DNA of 64,000 nt from Enterovibrio baiacu (GTDB lineage Bacteria > Pseudomonadota > Gammaproteobacteria > Enterobacterales > Vibrionaceae): the NCBI RefSeq assembly GCF_004120195.1, contig NZ_SCHN01000018.1:56655-120654 (forward strand), given 5' to 3'. This document shows, piece by piece, positions 1 to 9,188 of the stretch. The position numbers and the translations under genes are program-made. The notes under the pieces were generated by a model. It was given only the letters and a program-made list of their open reading frames with translations, was not told where the DNA came from and ran no database searches. Each line of letters starts with the position of its first letter. The stretch's first letter is position 1.

Positions 1-1062
1 GAATGCCTGCATCGCAGCAATCATTTGCGCTGCTTCGGTTTTACGCCAGCGTTCAAATGCGCGTAGGTTTGCTTTCTCGCCGATGTCTTTGCCTTCATCG
101 TGAAGGCGCAGGATCTCTTGTGCAAGTGAAGCCGCATCGAGTAAACCAAGGTTAACGCCTTGGCCTGCAAGCGGGTGAATGGTGTGGGCGGCATCGCCAA
201 TTAAGGCAACACGCTCAAGCACGAAGTCTCGTGCATAACGCATTTTTAGCGGGAAAGCCGCGCGTTCACCTTCGACGGTACATAGGCCGAGTTTCAGATC
301 AAACGCTGCACTGAGTGCTTTGTTGAACTCTTCGTCTGACAGATTGCAGCGCGTATCGGCAAGCTCTGGTGATTGAGACCACACGATAGAGCAAAGGTGT
401 GGGTCTGAGAGCGGCAAGAAGGCCAATGGGCCATCAGGTGTGAAGATTTGACGTGCAACGCCACCATGAGGCTCTGCGGTGCGAATATTGGCCACGAGTG
501 CATTGTGCCCATAATCCCAATGCGTGAGTGGGATAGAGAGCTGGTTGCGCACCCATGAGTTTGCGCCATCTGCACCCACTACCAATTTGGCGGTGATGGC
601 GTTGCCTGAATCTAGGGTCAACCACGCTTCGGTTTCACCGAACATCATGCTGGCGCATTTGTCGGGGCAAAAGAGCGTCACATTGTGCTGCTGTTTGACT
701 TTATCGAGCAGCGCGAGCTGAATGACGCGGTTTTCGACGATATAGCCAAGGTTGGGTTGCCCCAAATCCATGGCGTCAAATTCGATGGACGCAAAGCTGT
801 CTTGCTCCCACACGGACATTTTTTGATACGGGCTATTGCGACGGTTAAGAATGCCGTTCCACGCACCAATGTTTTTCAAAATGCTTTCACTTGCGCGGCT
901 GAGTGCGGAGACACGAAGGTCGGGCAGGGTGTCGAAATCTGTATTTGGCGCATTGCCTTCAATGATCGCAATGCGCAAATCGCTGTCTTCTAAGGCAGCT
1001 GCAAGCGTGAGTCCCACCATGCCGCCACCAATGATTGCGATATCAACGTTCGTCATTTTCAT
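1..1062 (-). CDS. ubiI: FAD-dependent ubiquinone hydroxylase UbiI (VisC), C-terminus cut by window edge
   Basis: Flavin monooxygenase of ubiquinone biosynthesis; UbiI hydroxylates C5 of the polyprenylphenol ring. The visible 354 codons begin MKMTNVDIAIIGGGMVGL, a Rossmann GxGxxG dinucleotide-binding motif. The middle contains LVVGADGANSWVR and the C-terminal part GDAAHTIHPLAGQGVNLG, the second FAD-contact motif of the UbiH/UbiI/UbiF family. Residues such as IVENRVI, LTHWDY and LPLSDPHLCSIVWS match E. coli UbiI better than UbiH. About 50 C-terminal residues lie outside the window. The start overlaps the ubiH stop codon (TAATG), so the two are translationally coupled in one leftward operon. An ATG six bases further in is an alternative start. 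Confidence 0.93.
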   Translation of the reverse strand, partial: MKMTNVDIAIIGGGMVGLTLAAALEDSDLRIAIIEGNAPNTDFDTLPDLRVSALSRASESILKNIGAWNGILNRRNSPYQKMSVWEQDSFASIEFDAMDLGQPNLGYIVENRVIQLALLDKVKQQHNVTLFCPDKCASMMFGETEAWLTLDSGNAITAKLVVGADGANSWVRNQLSIPLTHWDYGHNALVANIRTAEPHGGVARQIFTPDGPLAFLPLSDPHLCSIVWSQSPELADTRCNLSDEEFNKALSAAFDLKLGLCTVEGERAAFPLKMRYARDFVLERVALIGDAAHTIHPLAGQGVNLGLLDAASLAQEILRLHDEGKDIGEKANLRAFERWRKTEAAQMIAAMQAF

Positions 1063-2297
1063 TATCGTTCTACTAATCCCATCGCGCGTTGCAGTAAAGG
1101 CGCTTTTAATCCGTGGAATACAGACATACTGGCTAACCCGAGATTTCGACCAAGCGCGAGTGGTGCTGATGTGTTTGAAAAACCGTGTACCAAGCCGGAT
1201 GTCATCGCGACTGTGCTGTCGCGATCCGGTGTTCTGCGGCGTTGGTAGCGCAGCAGGGTGCTGATGTCACCGCAATCTTCGCCGTCTTGAAACGCCGTGG
1301 TGATTTCTTCTGCCAATGACACCACATCACGCAGCCCAAGGTTAAAACCTTGTCCGGCAATCGGGTGCAGCGTTTGAGCAGCATTACCCACAACAGCAAC
1401 ACGATGACTGATGAGCTTGGTAGATTGACGCAAAATCAAGGGGTACATGTTGCGTTGACCGACATGAAGCAGATGACCCAGTCGCCAACCAAACGCTCGC
1501 TGCAGGGCATCTAGGAACGCTTTGTCGCCAAGGGCCAATAAACCCGGGGCGTCTTCCGGTGGGACACACCAAACGAGCGAACTGCGCCCTTCAGACATGG
1601 GTAACAACGCAAGCGGGCCTGATTGAGTGAAACGCTCAAAGGCACGGCCTTGATGCGGCAGGTTTGTGGTGACGTTCGCAATCAGTGCGACTTGGTGAAA
1701 GTCATGCTCGTGACGTTCAATGCCCACCATGTCGCAACAAGAAGATGTTGCCCCGTCAGCGGCCACCAGCAGTTTTGTATGCAGTGTTTGACCATCGTTT
1801 AAGGTCAGTGTTACGCCTTCTTGTGCTCGCTCAATTGTCGAGACCATGGCAGGGCAGAACAGGGTGACACCTTTGGCGTCTTCTAAGGCGCGATGAAATA
1901 CACGTCCTGCATCGGCCAATTCAATGACATTACCAAGGAAGGGAAGGCCTTCTTTTTCGGCATGCATTTCCGTTAAGCCAAAGTGACCTTGGTCGGAGAC
2001 GTGAATGTTCTTAATGGGCGTAGCAAATGGAGAAAGGGGGTGCCAAATGCCGATGCGTTCGAGCAAGTCGCAACTGCCGTAAGACAGCGCAATACTTCGG
2101 GCATCGTAGCCGGGGTGTGCCTTGTCTGGAATGGCGGCTTCGATCACCGCCACCGACAAGCCAGCTTGCGTGTAGTGTTCAATGGCAAGTGCAAGTGTTG
2201 CCCCAGCCATGGCGCCACCCACGATGACAACATCAAAATTTGATGTTGTATTGGATGTATCATTTGACGCAGATGTTGACGGCGTACTGGCATCCAT
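1062..2297 (-). CDS. ubiH: 2-octaprenyl-6-methoxyphenol hydroxylase UbiH
   Basis: FAD-dependent monooxygenase acting at C1 in aerobic ubiquinone biosynthesis. The 411-residue protein has FDVVIVGGAMAGATLALAI near the N-terminus, LLVAADGATSSC in the middle and GNAAQTLHPIAGQGFNLG near the C-terminus; GRAFERFTQSGPLALLPMS and AFGWRLG are close to E. coli UbiH. The N-terminus has about 20 extra Ser/Thr/Asn-rich residues before the Rossmann strand. An SD-like GGAGA precedes the chosen ATG, so the extension may be real, but no nearer start is obvious. It lies 33 bases after ygfB and overlaps ubiI. In E. coli pepP separates ygfB from ubiH; here it is absent. Confidence 0.93.
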   Translation of the reverse strand: MDASTPSTSASNDTSNTTSNFDVVIVGGAMAGATLALAIEHYTQAGLSVAVIEAAIPDKAHPGYDARSIALSYGSCDLLERIGIWHPLSPFATPIKNIHVSDQGHFGLTEMHAEKEGLPFLGNVIELADAGRVFHRALEDAKGVTLFCPAMVSTIERAQEGVTLTLNDGQTLHTKLLVAADGATSSCCDMVGIERHEHDFHQVALIANVTTNLPHQGRAFERFTQSGPLALLPMSEGRSSLVWCVPPEDAPGLLALGDKAFLDALQRAFGWRLGHLLHVGQRNMYPLILRQSTKLISHRVAVVGNAAQTLHPIAGQGFNLGLRDVVSLAEEITTAFQDGEDCGDISTLLRYQRRRTPDRDSTVAMTSGLVHGFSNTSAPLALGRNLGLASMSVFHGLKAPLLQRAMGLVER

Positions 2298-2330
2298 TCC
2301 TAGGTGTTCTCCATCCTAAAAAGCGTGAAA

Positions 2331-2906
2331 TTAATGAAGCGTTGGTTTGCTGTCTTCGTCGTTACTTGGCTTTAGGCCTAATTCTGCGTGCAATGTCATG
2401 GCGCAAACGCGTACGTGCTCGATCACTTGTTCGAACAGCAAAGCTTGTTCTTCCATGTCATCGTCTTCATCGATGCCGAGTTGAGCGATTTCTGCCAAAT
2501 CTGCCAGCACTTCTTTGCCATCTTCAGACAACGCACCAGACTTAACGCCAACCACACCGATACCGGCGATAAATGCGCTGACCCACTCCGTTAGGGCATC
2601 ACCACGATCAAGTAGATTTTCGTTGTCAGCAGGCAGTAGCAATTCAAAATCCAAGTCTTCGCCTGTCAATTGCTCAGACGCCAGTTGTACACAAGATGCT
2701 GCCAATTCTTTTGATTGAATTGGCCAGCCTTGGCCGTCATTGGTGTAGTCATACAGCATGGGTGCCCAATTCCCGAGCGCAGGATCTAAACCACCACACA
2801 GCATGCCTGATAGAAGGCCATGCATTTCTGCGGGGGTTACCGCTAAGCTGTCGGATGACAACGTTGCTGTGATAGTGCTGTATTCGGGTAAAGTTACTTG
2901 GGTCAC
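2331..2906 (-). CDS. ygfB: UPF0149 family protein YgfB
   Basis: 191-residue acidic protein of the UPF0149/YgfB family, function not well defined in this group. Family features are the helical segment with MHGLLSGMLCGG near residue 28, the central FELLLP followed by WVSAFIAGIGVVG, and a very acidic stretch (GIDEDDDMEEQALLFEQV) near the C-terminus. It heads the leftward ygfB-ubiH-ubiI operon and is divergent from zapA, an arrangement conserved from E. coli to vibrios. Confidence 0.9.
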   Translation of the reverse strand: MTQVTLPEYSTITATLSSDSLAVTPAEMHGLLSGMLCGGLDPALGNWAPMLYDYTNDGQGWPIQSKELAASCVQLASEQLTGEDLDFELLLPADNENLLDRGDALTEWVSAFIAGIGVVGVKSGALSEDGKEVLADLAEIAQLGIDEDDDMEEQALLFEQVIEHVRVCAMTLHAELGLKPSNDEDSKPTLH

Positions 2907-3032
2907 GTTGGGTCACCTTGAATGCCATTAATTCTCTGCTGTATGCTACCACTTCCCCGAATGTCGAAGAACATCTCGCAATAAAAAGTCGCTCACATGC
3001 TGAGTTATTTATAATACAGGGGGAGGAATTGC

Positions 3033-3048
3033 TCTGATTTTCATCACA
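3033..3048. promoter_or_regulatory. Possible CRP half-symmetric site between ygfB and zapA
   Basis: TCTGA-N6-TCACA differs from the CRP core TGTGA-N6-TCACA at one base. It lies in the 283-base divergent gap between ygfB and zapA. No promoter element was identified next to it, so a role is only inferred. Confidence 0.3.
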
Positions 3049-3189
3049 TTGACGACTTTTCGACTGTTCAGTGCGTCGAGTGGCAATCAACAATAGGATA
3101 GACTTGAAGTTTAACCTGCCATTTCCTATAGTTTGCGCCCGTTACGTCAGGGCGCGACATCGCGCTTTGAAGGGAGCTCAAAAAAGATT

Positions 3190-3498
3190 ATGACTACGCA
3201 GGCTGTTGAAATTCAAATTCTTGGAAAAACCATGCGGGTGAATTGCCCAGCAGGTCAGGAGCAGTCTCTTACTGAGGCGGCAAATGACTTTGATCAGCGG
3301 TTGCATGAATTGTCTGAGCGCACTAAAGTAACGAATACGGAGCAACTGCTCACCATCGCTGCTTTGAACATTTGCTATGAACTTCGTGAAGAACGAAAGA
3401 AAAGCGTAAGCGATACAAGTGAAATGGAACAGCGTATCATGCTGTTGCAACAAACGATTGAAGAGGCGTTGTTGAAACACAGCGCGTCGAAAGCCTAA
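3190..3498 (+). CDS. zapA: Cell division protein ZapA
   Basis: 102-residue FtsZ-ring associated protein that bundles FtsZ filaments at mid-cell. The N-terminal half (VEIQILGKTMRVNCPAGQEQ, then LTEAANDFDQRLHEL) forms the ZapA fold, followed by the dimerising coiled coil (LREERKKSVSDTSEMEQRI). The start at 3190 is chosen because it follows a good SD (AGGGAGCT at 3171-3178) and gives the usual family length; an upstream in-frame start would add 19 non-homologous residues. It is followed by 6S RNA and fau, the zapA-ssrS-ygfA unit known in E. coli. Confidence 0.93.
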   Translation: MTTQAVEIQILGKTMRVNCPAGQEQSLTEAANDFDQRLHELSERTKVTNTEQLLTIAALNICYELREERKKSVSDTSEMEQRIMLLQQTIEEALLKHSASKA

Positions 3499-3512
3499 GG
3501 GCTGCACCCGTT

Positions 3513-3695
3513 TGACCCTGGAGTGTACGTCAGTGGATCTATGTCCCTGAGCCGATAAGCAAATTTAAGGATGTGTCGTTATTGGGCTATTGAGCAAGCT
3601 CGGCTCGTACCGAGAAGCCTACGGTCTGTTCTTCATATCCGCCTTGAACCGCAGGGTTCAAGGGCTGTCGATCCCCAACGGCACTCCGGGGCCAT
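3513..3695 (+). ncRNA. ssrS: 6S RNA
   Basis: The segment between zapA and fau matches E. coli 6S RNA in order: CCCTGAGCCGATA near the 5' end, TGAGCAAGCTCGG and CCGAGAAGCCT around the central bubble, then CCTTGAACCGCAGGGTTCAAG. The ends close a stem: CCCTGGAGTG (3516-3525) pairs with CACTCCGGGG (3682-3691) with one wobble. 6S RNA binds sigma-70 RNA polymerase in stationary phase as an open-promoter mimic. The exact ends are estimated from this stem. The downstream fau gene is probably co-transcribed, as in E. coli. Short reading frames crossing the region are not genes. Confidence 0.93.
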
Positions 3696-3734
3696 CCCTT
3701 CTTACCTTATCTCGCTTTACGGCAAGGACAGCCG

Positions 3735-4337
3735 ATGCAAGAGACATCCCCTTCGATGATTCAACGCGCCGCGTTGAGAAAATCTACCCGCGCTAAGCGA
3801 CAAGCATTATCGCAAGACCAACAACAACGCGCCGCCGCCGATCTTCTCGCGCATTTCAAATCGGTTGATGACATCCAGCGTGCACGCAAGATTTCGCTCT
3901 ATTTGTCTGTTGACGGTGAATTAGACACGACGCCGCTGATAGAGCATTGCTGGTCGTTGAATAAAGACGTGTATTTGCCTGTCATTCATCCGTTCAGCAA
4001 AGGCAACTTGCTGTTTCTTCACTACCACCCCCACTCAGTGCTAGTGCCAAACCGCTTTGGTATTTTAGAGCCTCAATTAGACGTGCGAGATGTGCTGCCT
4101 GCGCATCGACTTGATGTGATTTGCACACCGCTCGTGGCGTTCGATGAAACCGGTCAACGATTGGGTATGGGCGGTGGTTACTACGACAGAACGTTAGCAC
4201 CTTGGTTTGAAGCAAAGCAGGGGGCGAAACCCATCGGCCTTGCGCACGATTGCCAGCAAGTAGACGCTTTACCCGTCGAAGCATGGGATGTACCGTTGCC
4301 TCAAATCCTGACACCATCTCGCGTTTGGACATGGTGA
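3735..4337 (+). CDS. fau: 5-formyltetrahydrofolate cyclo-ligase
   Basis: Converts 5-formyl-THF to 5,10-methenyl-THF with ATP. The 200-residue protein carries the basic N-terminal nucleotide-binding segment (LRKSTRAKRQAL), the substrate region NRFGILEP and the family signature GQRLGMGGGYYDRTLA near residue 140. It sits 40 bases after 6S RNA, the arrangement of E. coli ygfA. The ATG at 3735 is used; a second ATG at codon 8 is possible because residues before LRKS are not conserved. Confidence 0.92.
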   Translation: MQETSPSMIQRAALRKSTRAKRQALSQDQQQRAAADLLAHFKSVDDIQRARKISLYLSVDGELDTTPLIEHCWSLNKDVYLPVIHPFSKGNLLFLHYHPHSVLVPNRFGILEPQLDVRDVLPAHRLDVICTPLVAFDETGQRLGMGGGYYDRTLAPWFEAKQGAKPIGLAHDCQQVDALPVEAWDVPLPQILTPSRVWTW

Positions 4338-4477
4338 TGTTTGTTCATCATTTCTGTCACCTTTTAACCGCTGAATAGAACGGGATCTCGCACCGGAAAA
4401 AGCTGCGCGCGTTGCGTCTCGATCTGTATAATCATCGGCATATTTCCCCTACGAATCCAAATTAGCAGGAGACTCTC

Positions 4478-5131
4478 ATGAATCAGGATGAAATGAAAAA
4501 AGCGGCTGGCTGGGCTGCATTGGAATATGTAACCAAAGACAGCATCGTAGGTGTTGGTACTGGCTCAACCGTTAATCACTTCATCGATGCGTTAGAGACA
4601 ATGAAAGATCAAATCAAAGGTACAGTATCGAGCTCTGTGGCGTCGACAGAACGTCTGGAGAAAATCGGTATTCCTGTGTTTGATGCGAACGAAGTGGCGT
4701 ACTTGGATATCTATGTTGATGGTGCGGATGAAATCAATCCGAGCAACGACATGATCAAAGGCGGTGGCGCAGCGTTAACCCGCGAGAAAATTGTCGCGGC
4801 AATCTCTAAGCAATTTATCTGCATCATTGATGATTCAAAGAAAGTCGATGTGCTTGGTAACTTCCCTCTGCCCGTTGAAGTGATCCCAATGGCGCGTTCA
4901 TACGTGGGTCGTGAATTGGTGAAACTGGGTGGCGATCCTTGTTACCGCGAAGGTTGCATCACAGATAACGGCAATGTCATCCTTGATGTTCACAACCTTG
5001 AAATCACCGATGCGAAAGCCCTAGAAGACAAGATTAATGCGATTGCCGGTGTTGTTACCGTGGGTCTATTTGCAAACCGTGGTGCAGATGTTGTGCTTGA
5101 AGGCACACCGAACGGTGTTGTTAAAAGCTAA
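4478..5131 (+). CDS. rpiA: Ribose-5-phosphate isomerase A
   Basis: Interconverts ribose-5-phosphate and ribulose-5-phosphate in the pentose phosphate pathway. 217 residues, close to E. coli RpiA (219). Signature motifs are [15 protein letters not shown] (phosphate binding), [11 protein letters not shown] with catalytic Asp and Glu, and [23 protein letters not shown] supplies the SD. A hairpin terminator follows, separating it from serA. Confidence 0.97.
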   Translation: MNQDEMKKAAGWAALEYVTKDSIVGVGTGSTVNHFIDALETMKDQIKGTVSSSVASTERLEKIGIPVFDANEVAYLDIYVDGADEINPSNDMIKGGGAALTREKIVAAISKQFICIIDDSKKVDVLGNFPLPVEVIPMARSYVGRELVKLGGDPCYREGCITDNGNVILDVHNLEITDAKALEDKINAIAGVVTVGLFANRGADVVLEGTPNGVVKS

Positions 5132-5216
5132 AAATGCTTTAGCTCGCAAGCCTTTAGCTCCCCACTTTTTTTGATGGATTAGCCAAACGTTTGCGTCTAA
5201 GTAACTCAATGAGTTA

Positions 5217-5245
5217 GCGGTGCTATTTCAGCACCGTTTTTTTTC
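5217..5245 (+). terminator. Rho-independent terminator of rpiA
   Basis: CGGTGCT pairs with AGCACCG around an ATTTC loop and is followed by eight T residues. Confidence 0.9.
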
Positions 5246-5372
5246 GCCTATATGACGTAATATTCTTACCCTTTCTGAACACTTTTTGTTACCTTAGTCA
5301 CTAATTGATGCCATCTGGATGGCGAAAACCGATTTTCTAGTTCTGGTTTTGTTTTTAAGGATGAAATTTCCC

Positions 5373-6602
5373 ATGGCTAAAGTGTCACTTGAAAAAGACA
5401 AAATAAAGATCCTTCTTCTTGAAGGTGTTCACCCATCTGCTCTAGAAGTGCTTCAAGGTGCTGGTTACAGCAACATTGAGTACCACAAAGGTTCCCTTTC
5501 TGGCGAAGAGCTCGAAAAAGCCATTGAAGACGCACACTTTGTGGGCATTCGCTCCCGCACTCAGCTGACTGAAGACGTTTTCCAAAAAGCGAAGAAGCTG
5601 ATTGCTGTTGGTTGTTTCTGCATCGGTACGAACCAAGTTGACCTTACTGCAGCAGCGAAGCGTGGTATTCCTGTCTTCAACGCCCCATTCTCTAATACAC
5701 GTAGCGTTGCAGAGTTAGTGTTGGGTGAAATTCTTCTGCTACTTCGTGGCATTCCAGCGAAAAACGCAGCGGCGCACCGTGGCGAGTGGATTAAATCGGC
5801 TGATCGTTCATTCGAAGCGCGTGGTAAAAACCTTGGCATCATCGGTTACGGTCACATTGGTACGCAATTGGGTATCTTGGCTGAAAACCTCGGTATGCGC
5901 GTTTTCTTCTATGACATTGAAAACAAGCTGACATTGGGTAATGCAACCCAAGTGGCATCAATGTCAGAGCTGCTGAACAAGAGTGATGTCATCACCCTGC
6001 ACGTGCCTGAGACGGATTCAACACAAGACATGATGGGCAGCGAAGAGTTTGCTCGCATGAAGCCTGGCGCGATTTTCATTAACGCAGCGCGTGGCACTGT
6101 GGTTGATATTGATGCGCTGTGTGGTGCGCTTGAAAGCGGTCACATTGGTGGTGCGGCAGTGGATGTATTCCCAACCGAACCAAAAACCAACAGCGACCCG
6201 TTTGAGTCACCGCTGCAAGCGTATGACAACGTGATCCTTACGCCGCACATTGGTGGTTCTACGCATGAAGCGCAGGAAAACATCGGTATTGAAGTGATCG
6301 GCAAGATGGTGAAGTACTCAGACAATGGTTCAACGCTGTCTTCAGTTAACTTCCCTGAGGTGTCACTACCTGAGCACTCAGGTACGTCTCGTTTGCTTCA
6401 TATCCACGAAAACAGACCGGGCATCCTGACAAAGATCAACACCATCTTTGCAGAGGAAGGCATCAACATCGCAGGTCAGTACCTGCAAACCAATGCTGAA
6501 TACGGTTATGTTGTGATTGACGTCGAAACTGAGCATTCAGAGAAGGCGCTTAAGAAGCTGAAAGCGATCGAAGGCACCCTTCGTTCACGTATTCTTCACT
6601 GA
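5373..6602 (+). CDS. serA: D-3-phosphoglycerate dehydrogenase
   Basis: First step of serine biosynthesis. The start at 5373 gives MAKVSLEKDKIKILLLEG, nearly the E. coli N-terminus, and 409 residues against 410; AAGGA lies 11 bases upstream. Reading from an earlier start would add 18 unrelated residues. NAD-binding motif GYGHIGTQLG lies near residue 158; catalytic segments RGTVVD and HIGGSTHEAQ follow. The C-terminal ACT domain (about residues 340-409, LLHIHENRPGILTKIN) is the serine-binding feedback site. Between rpiA and the argP/yggE pair, as in E. coli. Confidence 0.97.
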   Translation: MAKVSLEKDKIKILLLEGVHPSALEVLQGAGYSNIEYHKGSLSGEELEKAIEDAHFVGIRSRTQLTEDVFQKAKKLIAVGCFCIGTNQVDLTAAAKRGIPVFNAPFSNTRSVAELVLGEILLLLRGIPAKNAAAHRGEWIKSADRSFEARGKNLGIIGYGHIGTQLGILAENLGMRVFFYDIENKLTLGNATQVASMSELLNKSDVITLHVPETDSTQDMMGSEEFARMKPGAIFINAARGTVVDIDALCGALESGHIGGAAVDVFPTEPKTNSDPFESPLQAYDNVILTPHIGGSTHEAQENIGIEVIGKMVKYSDNGSTLSSVNFPEVSLPEHSGTSRLLHIHENRPGILTKINTIFAEEGINIAGQYLQTNAEYGYVVIDVETEHSEKALKKLKAIEGTLRSRILH

Positions 6603-6633
6603 TTCACTTGTTTGTTCCCCCAACAAACAGTCC

Positions 6634-6658
6634 AAAGGCCGCGAAAGCGGCCTTTTTT
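6634..6658 (+). terminator. Rho-independent terminator of serA
   Basis: GGCCGC (6637-6642), GAAA loop, GCGGCC (6647-6652), then six T residues. Flanking AAA/TTT extends the stem. Confidence 0.9.
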
Positions 6659-6695
6659 CTGCGTTGAGCTTTTGCTCACTGTTTGTTGCGTAGAG

Positions 6696-7394
6696 TTACT
6701 CGCCTAGCGCAAACACCACTTCAACGCGATCTCGAATGGTGATTTCTGCATCCATGTATGAGGCATTGGCGCTTTCTGCTTTAGCCATGCGCATGGTAAC
6801 AGGACGGGAAGGGCTCTGATCCATGTAACGAATCTCCCACACACCGTTCAGGGTTTCACCGAACCCAGACGCGAGTGATTCTGCTTTGGCTTTCGCATCT
6901 TTGATGGCAGCCATACGGGCTTTTTCTTTCAGTTCTGCTTCTTTGCTTGATGAGAATGAAATGCCATTTACGCGGTTAACGCCGTCGCTCAGTGCGCCAT
7001 CAAGAATGCTGTTTAGCTTCGTCAACTCTGAAATCGTGACGGCCACGTTACGGCTGGCACGGTAGCCTGTCAGCTTTGGCTCCCCGTTTTTCGGGTAACT
7101 GTATTGTGGCTGCAGAGACAAGTTAGCGCTTTCAACGTCTTTCTTATTGATCCCCATTTTCTCGAGGCGTTCAAGCAATGCTGTGACGGCGTCGTCCGAT
7201 GCTTTTTTCGCTGCTTTTGCTGATGTGCGTGTGAGCGTTACAGCAACCTGAATGTTTGCAGTATCGGGTGTAACAACAACTTCGCCAATCCCGACGGTTT
7301 CTAAATGCGGAAACTCAGGTGTTGCAGCAGAAGCGAAAGAAGAAGAAAGCGCAACAGTGGCGCCAATCAGTGTAGCAATCAGATGCTTTTTCAT
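6696..7394 (-). CDS. yggE: SIMPL-domain periplasmic protein YggE (DUF541)
   Basis: 232-residue exported protein of the SIMPL/DUF541 family; E. coli YggE is linked to reduced oxidative stress, mechanism unclear. The start at 7394 gives a clean signal peptide, MKKHLIATLIGATVALSSSF with a cleavage site after ASA (residue 23). The mature part has TVGIGEVVVTPDTANIQVAV and the C-terminal YMDAEITIRDRVEVVFAL, typical of the family. The reading frame stays open about 70 codons upstream, but those codons overlap argP and have no homology. Same neighbours (serA, argP, argO) as in E. coli. Confidence 0.9.
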   Translation of the reverse strand: MKKHLIATLIGATVALSSSFASAATPEFPHLETVGIGEVVVTPDTANIQVAVTLTRTSAKAAKKASDDAVTALLERLEKMGINKKDVESANLSLQPQYSYPKNGEPKLTGYRASRNVAVTISELTKLNSILDGALSDGVNRVNGISFSSSKEAELKEKARMAAIKDAKAKAESLASGFGETLNGVWEIRYMDQSPSRPVTMRMAKAESANASYMDAEITIRDRVEVVFALGE

Positions 7395-7486
7395 TGAAAT
7401 GCTTCCATTAAGTGATGAGTCAGCGGTATGACCACGTCTCTCGTTAAAATATCCCGATGATGATAAAAGATATTGGCGTTTGCACA

Positions 7487-8380
7487 TTATGCCAGCACGT
7501 TGCGCGCATAACGTAAACAGGCATCCGTCATTTCTGCCAGTACGCCACTCTCGGTTGTAAAATGGTGCCAGTAAAGTTGACGAGTGACGCCATCTCCAGG
7601 ACACAAATCAATAAGCTCGCCTGCACGTAATTCCTGCTCAATTTGAAGCCGCGGAATCAAACAGTAGGCGACACCAAGTTTGGCCATTTTTACAAATGCT
7701 TCAGAGGACCGAACCATATGGCTTCGCCAGCCAACCGTTGGCAGGTTGAAGCGCTCTGAAACAAACAGTGTGTGCATATCATCGAGGCGATCGAACACCA
7801 CTGCTGGGGCTTTGCTCACGGTTCCAGCATTCATGCCATTGGGGAAAAAGCGTGCTTTGAATGCGGGCGTGGAGACACATAAGTACTCCATGTTGCCGAG
7901 GCATTGTGCTGAACATCCATGCAGAGGGTTAGGCTCGGTGCTAATGGCGACCACAGCCTCCCCCGATCGAATACGGTTCAAGCTTCGAACTTCATCATCA
8001 ACAATTAAACTCAACTCAAGTGCTTGGGCATTCATTAGGGGGGTCAGCGCGGGCAATAGCCACGTGGCGAGGCTGTCGGCATTGGTTGCGATTGGCACGG
8101 TCACCGCATGGGATTGGCCTTCAGGCATTAACTCAGGAATCAACTCTTGCTCTAGCAACTGAACGCGTTGATGAAGACCAAGCAGTTTTCTTCCGATCGC
8201 TGTGGGCTGGGGCGGGTTCTCTCGGATCAATACGGGTTGTGCGACCAACTTTTCAAGTTGCTTGATACGCTGTGACACGGCGGATTGCGTGATGAAAAGT
8301 GTGTCTGCCGCTTTTTCAAAACTGCCACTGGCGATCACGGCATCCAGCGCGGCAACCCAACGGTAATCGAGTCCTTTCAT
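7487..8380 (-). CDS. argP: LysR-type regulator ArgP
   Basis: 297 residues, the same length as E. coli ArgP (IciA), which senses arginine and lysine and controls argO. The N-terminal winged helix-turn-helix contains GSFEKAADTLFITQSAVSQRIKQLE; the rest is the two-lobed effector domain. It is transcribed away from argO with a 175-base shared promoter region, the standard layout in which ArgP activates the exporter gene. Confidence 0.94.
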   Translation of the reverse strand: MKGLDYRWVAALDAVIASGSFEKAADTLFITQSAVSQRIKQLEKLVAQPVLIRENPPQPTAIGRKLLGLHQRVQLLEQELIPELMPEGQSHAVTVPIATNADSLATWLLPALTPLMNAQALELSLIVDDEVRSLNRIRSGEAVVAISTEPNPLHGCSAQCLGNMEYLCVSTPAFKARFFPNGMNAGTVSKAPAVVFDRLDDMHTLFVSERFNLPTVGWRSHMVRSSEAFVKMAKLGVAYCLIPRLQIEQELRAGELIDLCPGDGVTRQLYWHHFTTESGVLAEMTDACLRYARNVLA

Positions 8381-8555
8381 TTCAGCGTCCTTGGAATAGG
8401 TCAGCCATGCGGGTTAGCGATCTTATAAAAGCATGGCGGTATGTTTATTTGTATTAGCAACTCTAATGTAGCATTAAATTTATTAGTTTTACTTACATCC
8501 GCGTCACTCTTATCGTGTGGCTTCATCAAGGCCGAAGTCAGAAGGATGTCGATTC

Positions 8556-9182
8556 ATGAGCAGCACCATTATTCTCCAAGGGTTTGGCCTAGGGCTTAGC
8601 ATGATCATCCCGATTGGCGCTCAAAATGCGTATGTGCTTAACCAAGGCATTCGTCGACATCATCATGTTGTGACGGCCACGATTTGTTTTCTTTGCGATG
8701 CCATTTTGATTGCGTTAGGGATCTTTGGTGGCGGTGCCATGTTGGCGAGCAACGCGTTGCTGCTCAATATCGTGACAATTGGCGGCGTGGCTTTCCTCGT
8801 GACGTACGCCCTGCAATCGTTATATCGCGCTTGGAAAGGTGAGAAAGACGATATGCCAGAAGGAGATCATGTCAGTCGAAGAAGTATGATCGCTGTTGTG
8901 CTCGGTGCACTTGCGGTTACTGTTCTCAACCCGCATGTGTATCTTGATACCGTGGTGGTTTTAGGGTCGATTGGCGGTCAGTTTGAGCCTTCACAGCGTA
9001 TCGCGTTTGCGATGGGGACTGTGCTCGCGTCTTTTGTTTGGTTTTATGGCATTTCTTTAGGCGCGGCGAAAATGTCCCCGGTATTGTCACGCCCACGTAT
9101 GCGTCAGGCGATTGATATTTTGGTGGCAGCGATGATGTTGTATGTTGCATTCTTATTGATGCAAAAATGGTTAGCGGGGTGA
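8556..9182 (+). CDS. argO: Arginine exporter ArgO (LysE family)
   Basis: 208-residue inner-membrane exporter with about six hydrophobic helices. The N-terminus (FGLGLSMIIPIGAQNAYVLNQ) and LNPHVYLDT are LysE/ArgO signatures. The start at 8556 is preferred because AAGGA (8542-8546) stands 9 bases upstream and the protein then matches E. coli ArgO (211 residues); an upstream in-frame codon would add 13 polar residues. Divergent from its likely activator argP. A YbaK-type gene follows after 6 bases and is probably co-transcribed. Confidence 0.94.
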   Translation: MSSTIILQGFGLGLSMIIPIGAQNAYVLNQGIRRHHHVVTATICFLCDAILIALGIFGGGAMLASNALLLNIVTIGGVAFLVTYALQSLYRAWKGEKDDMPEGDHVSRRSMIAVVLGALAVTVLNPHVYLDTVVVLGSIGGQFEPSQRIAFAMGTVLASFVWFYGISLGAAKMSPVLSRPRMRQAIDILVAAMMLYVAFLLMQKWLAG

Positions 9183-9188
9183 TAAGGA

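Noticed and set aside
3571..3796. Small + strand frames between zapA and fau
   Set aside because: They run across 6S RNA, whose structure and sequence explain the region.
7395..7604. 70-codon N-terminal extension of YggE
   Set aside because: It would bury the signal peptide and overlaps argP; the ATG at 7394 gives a standard exported protein.
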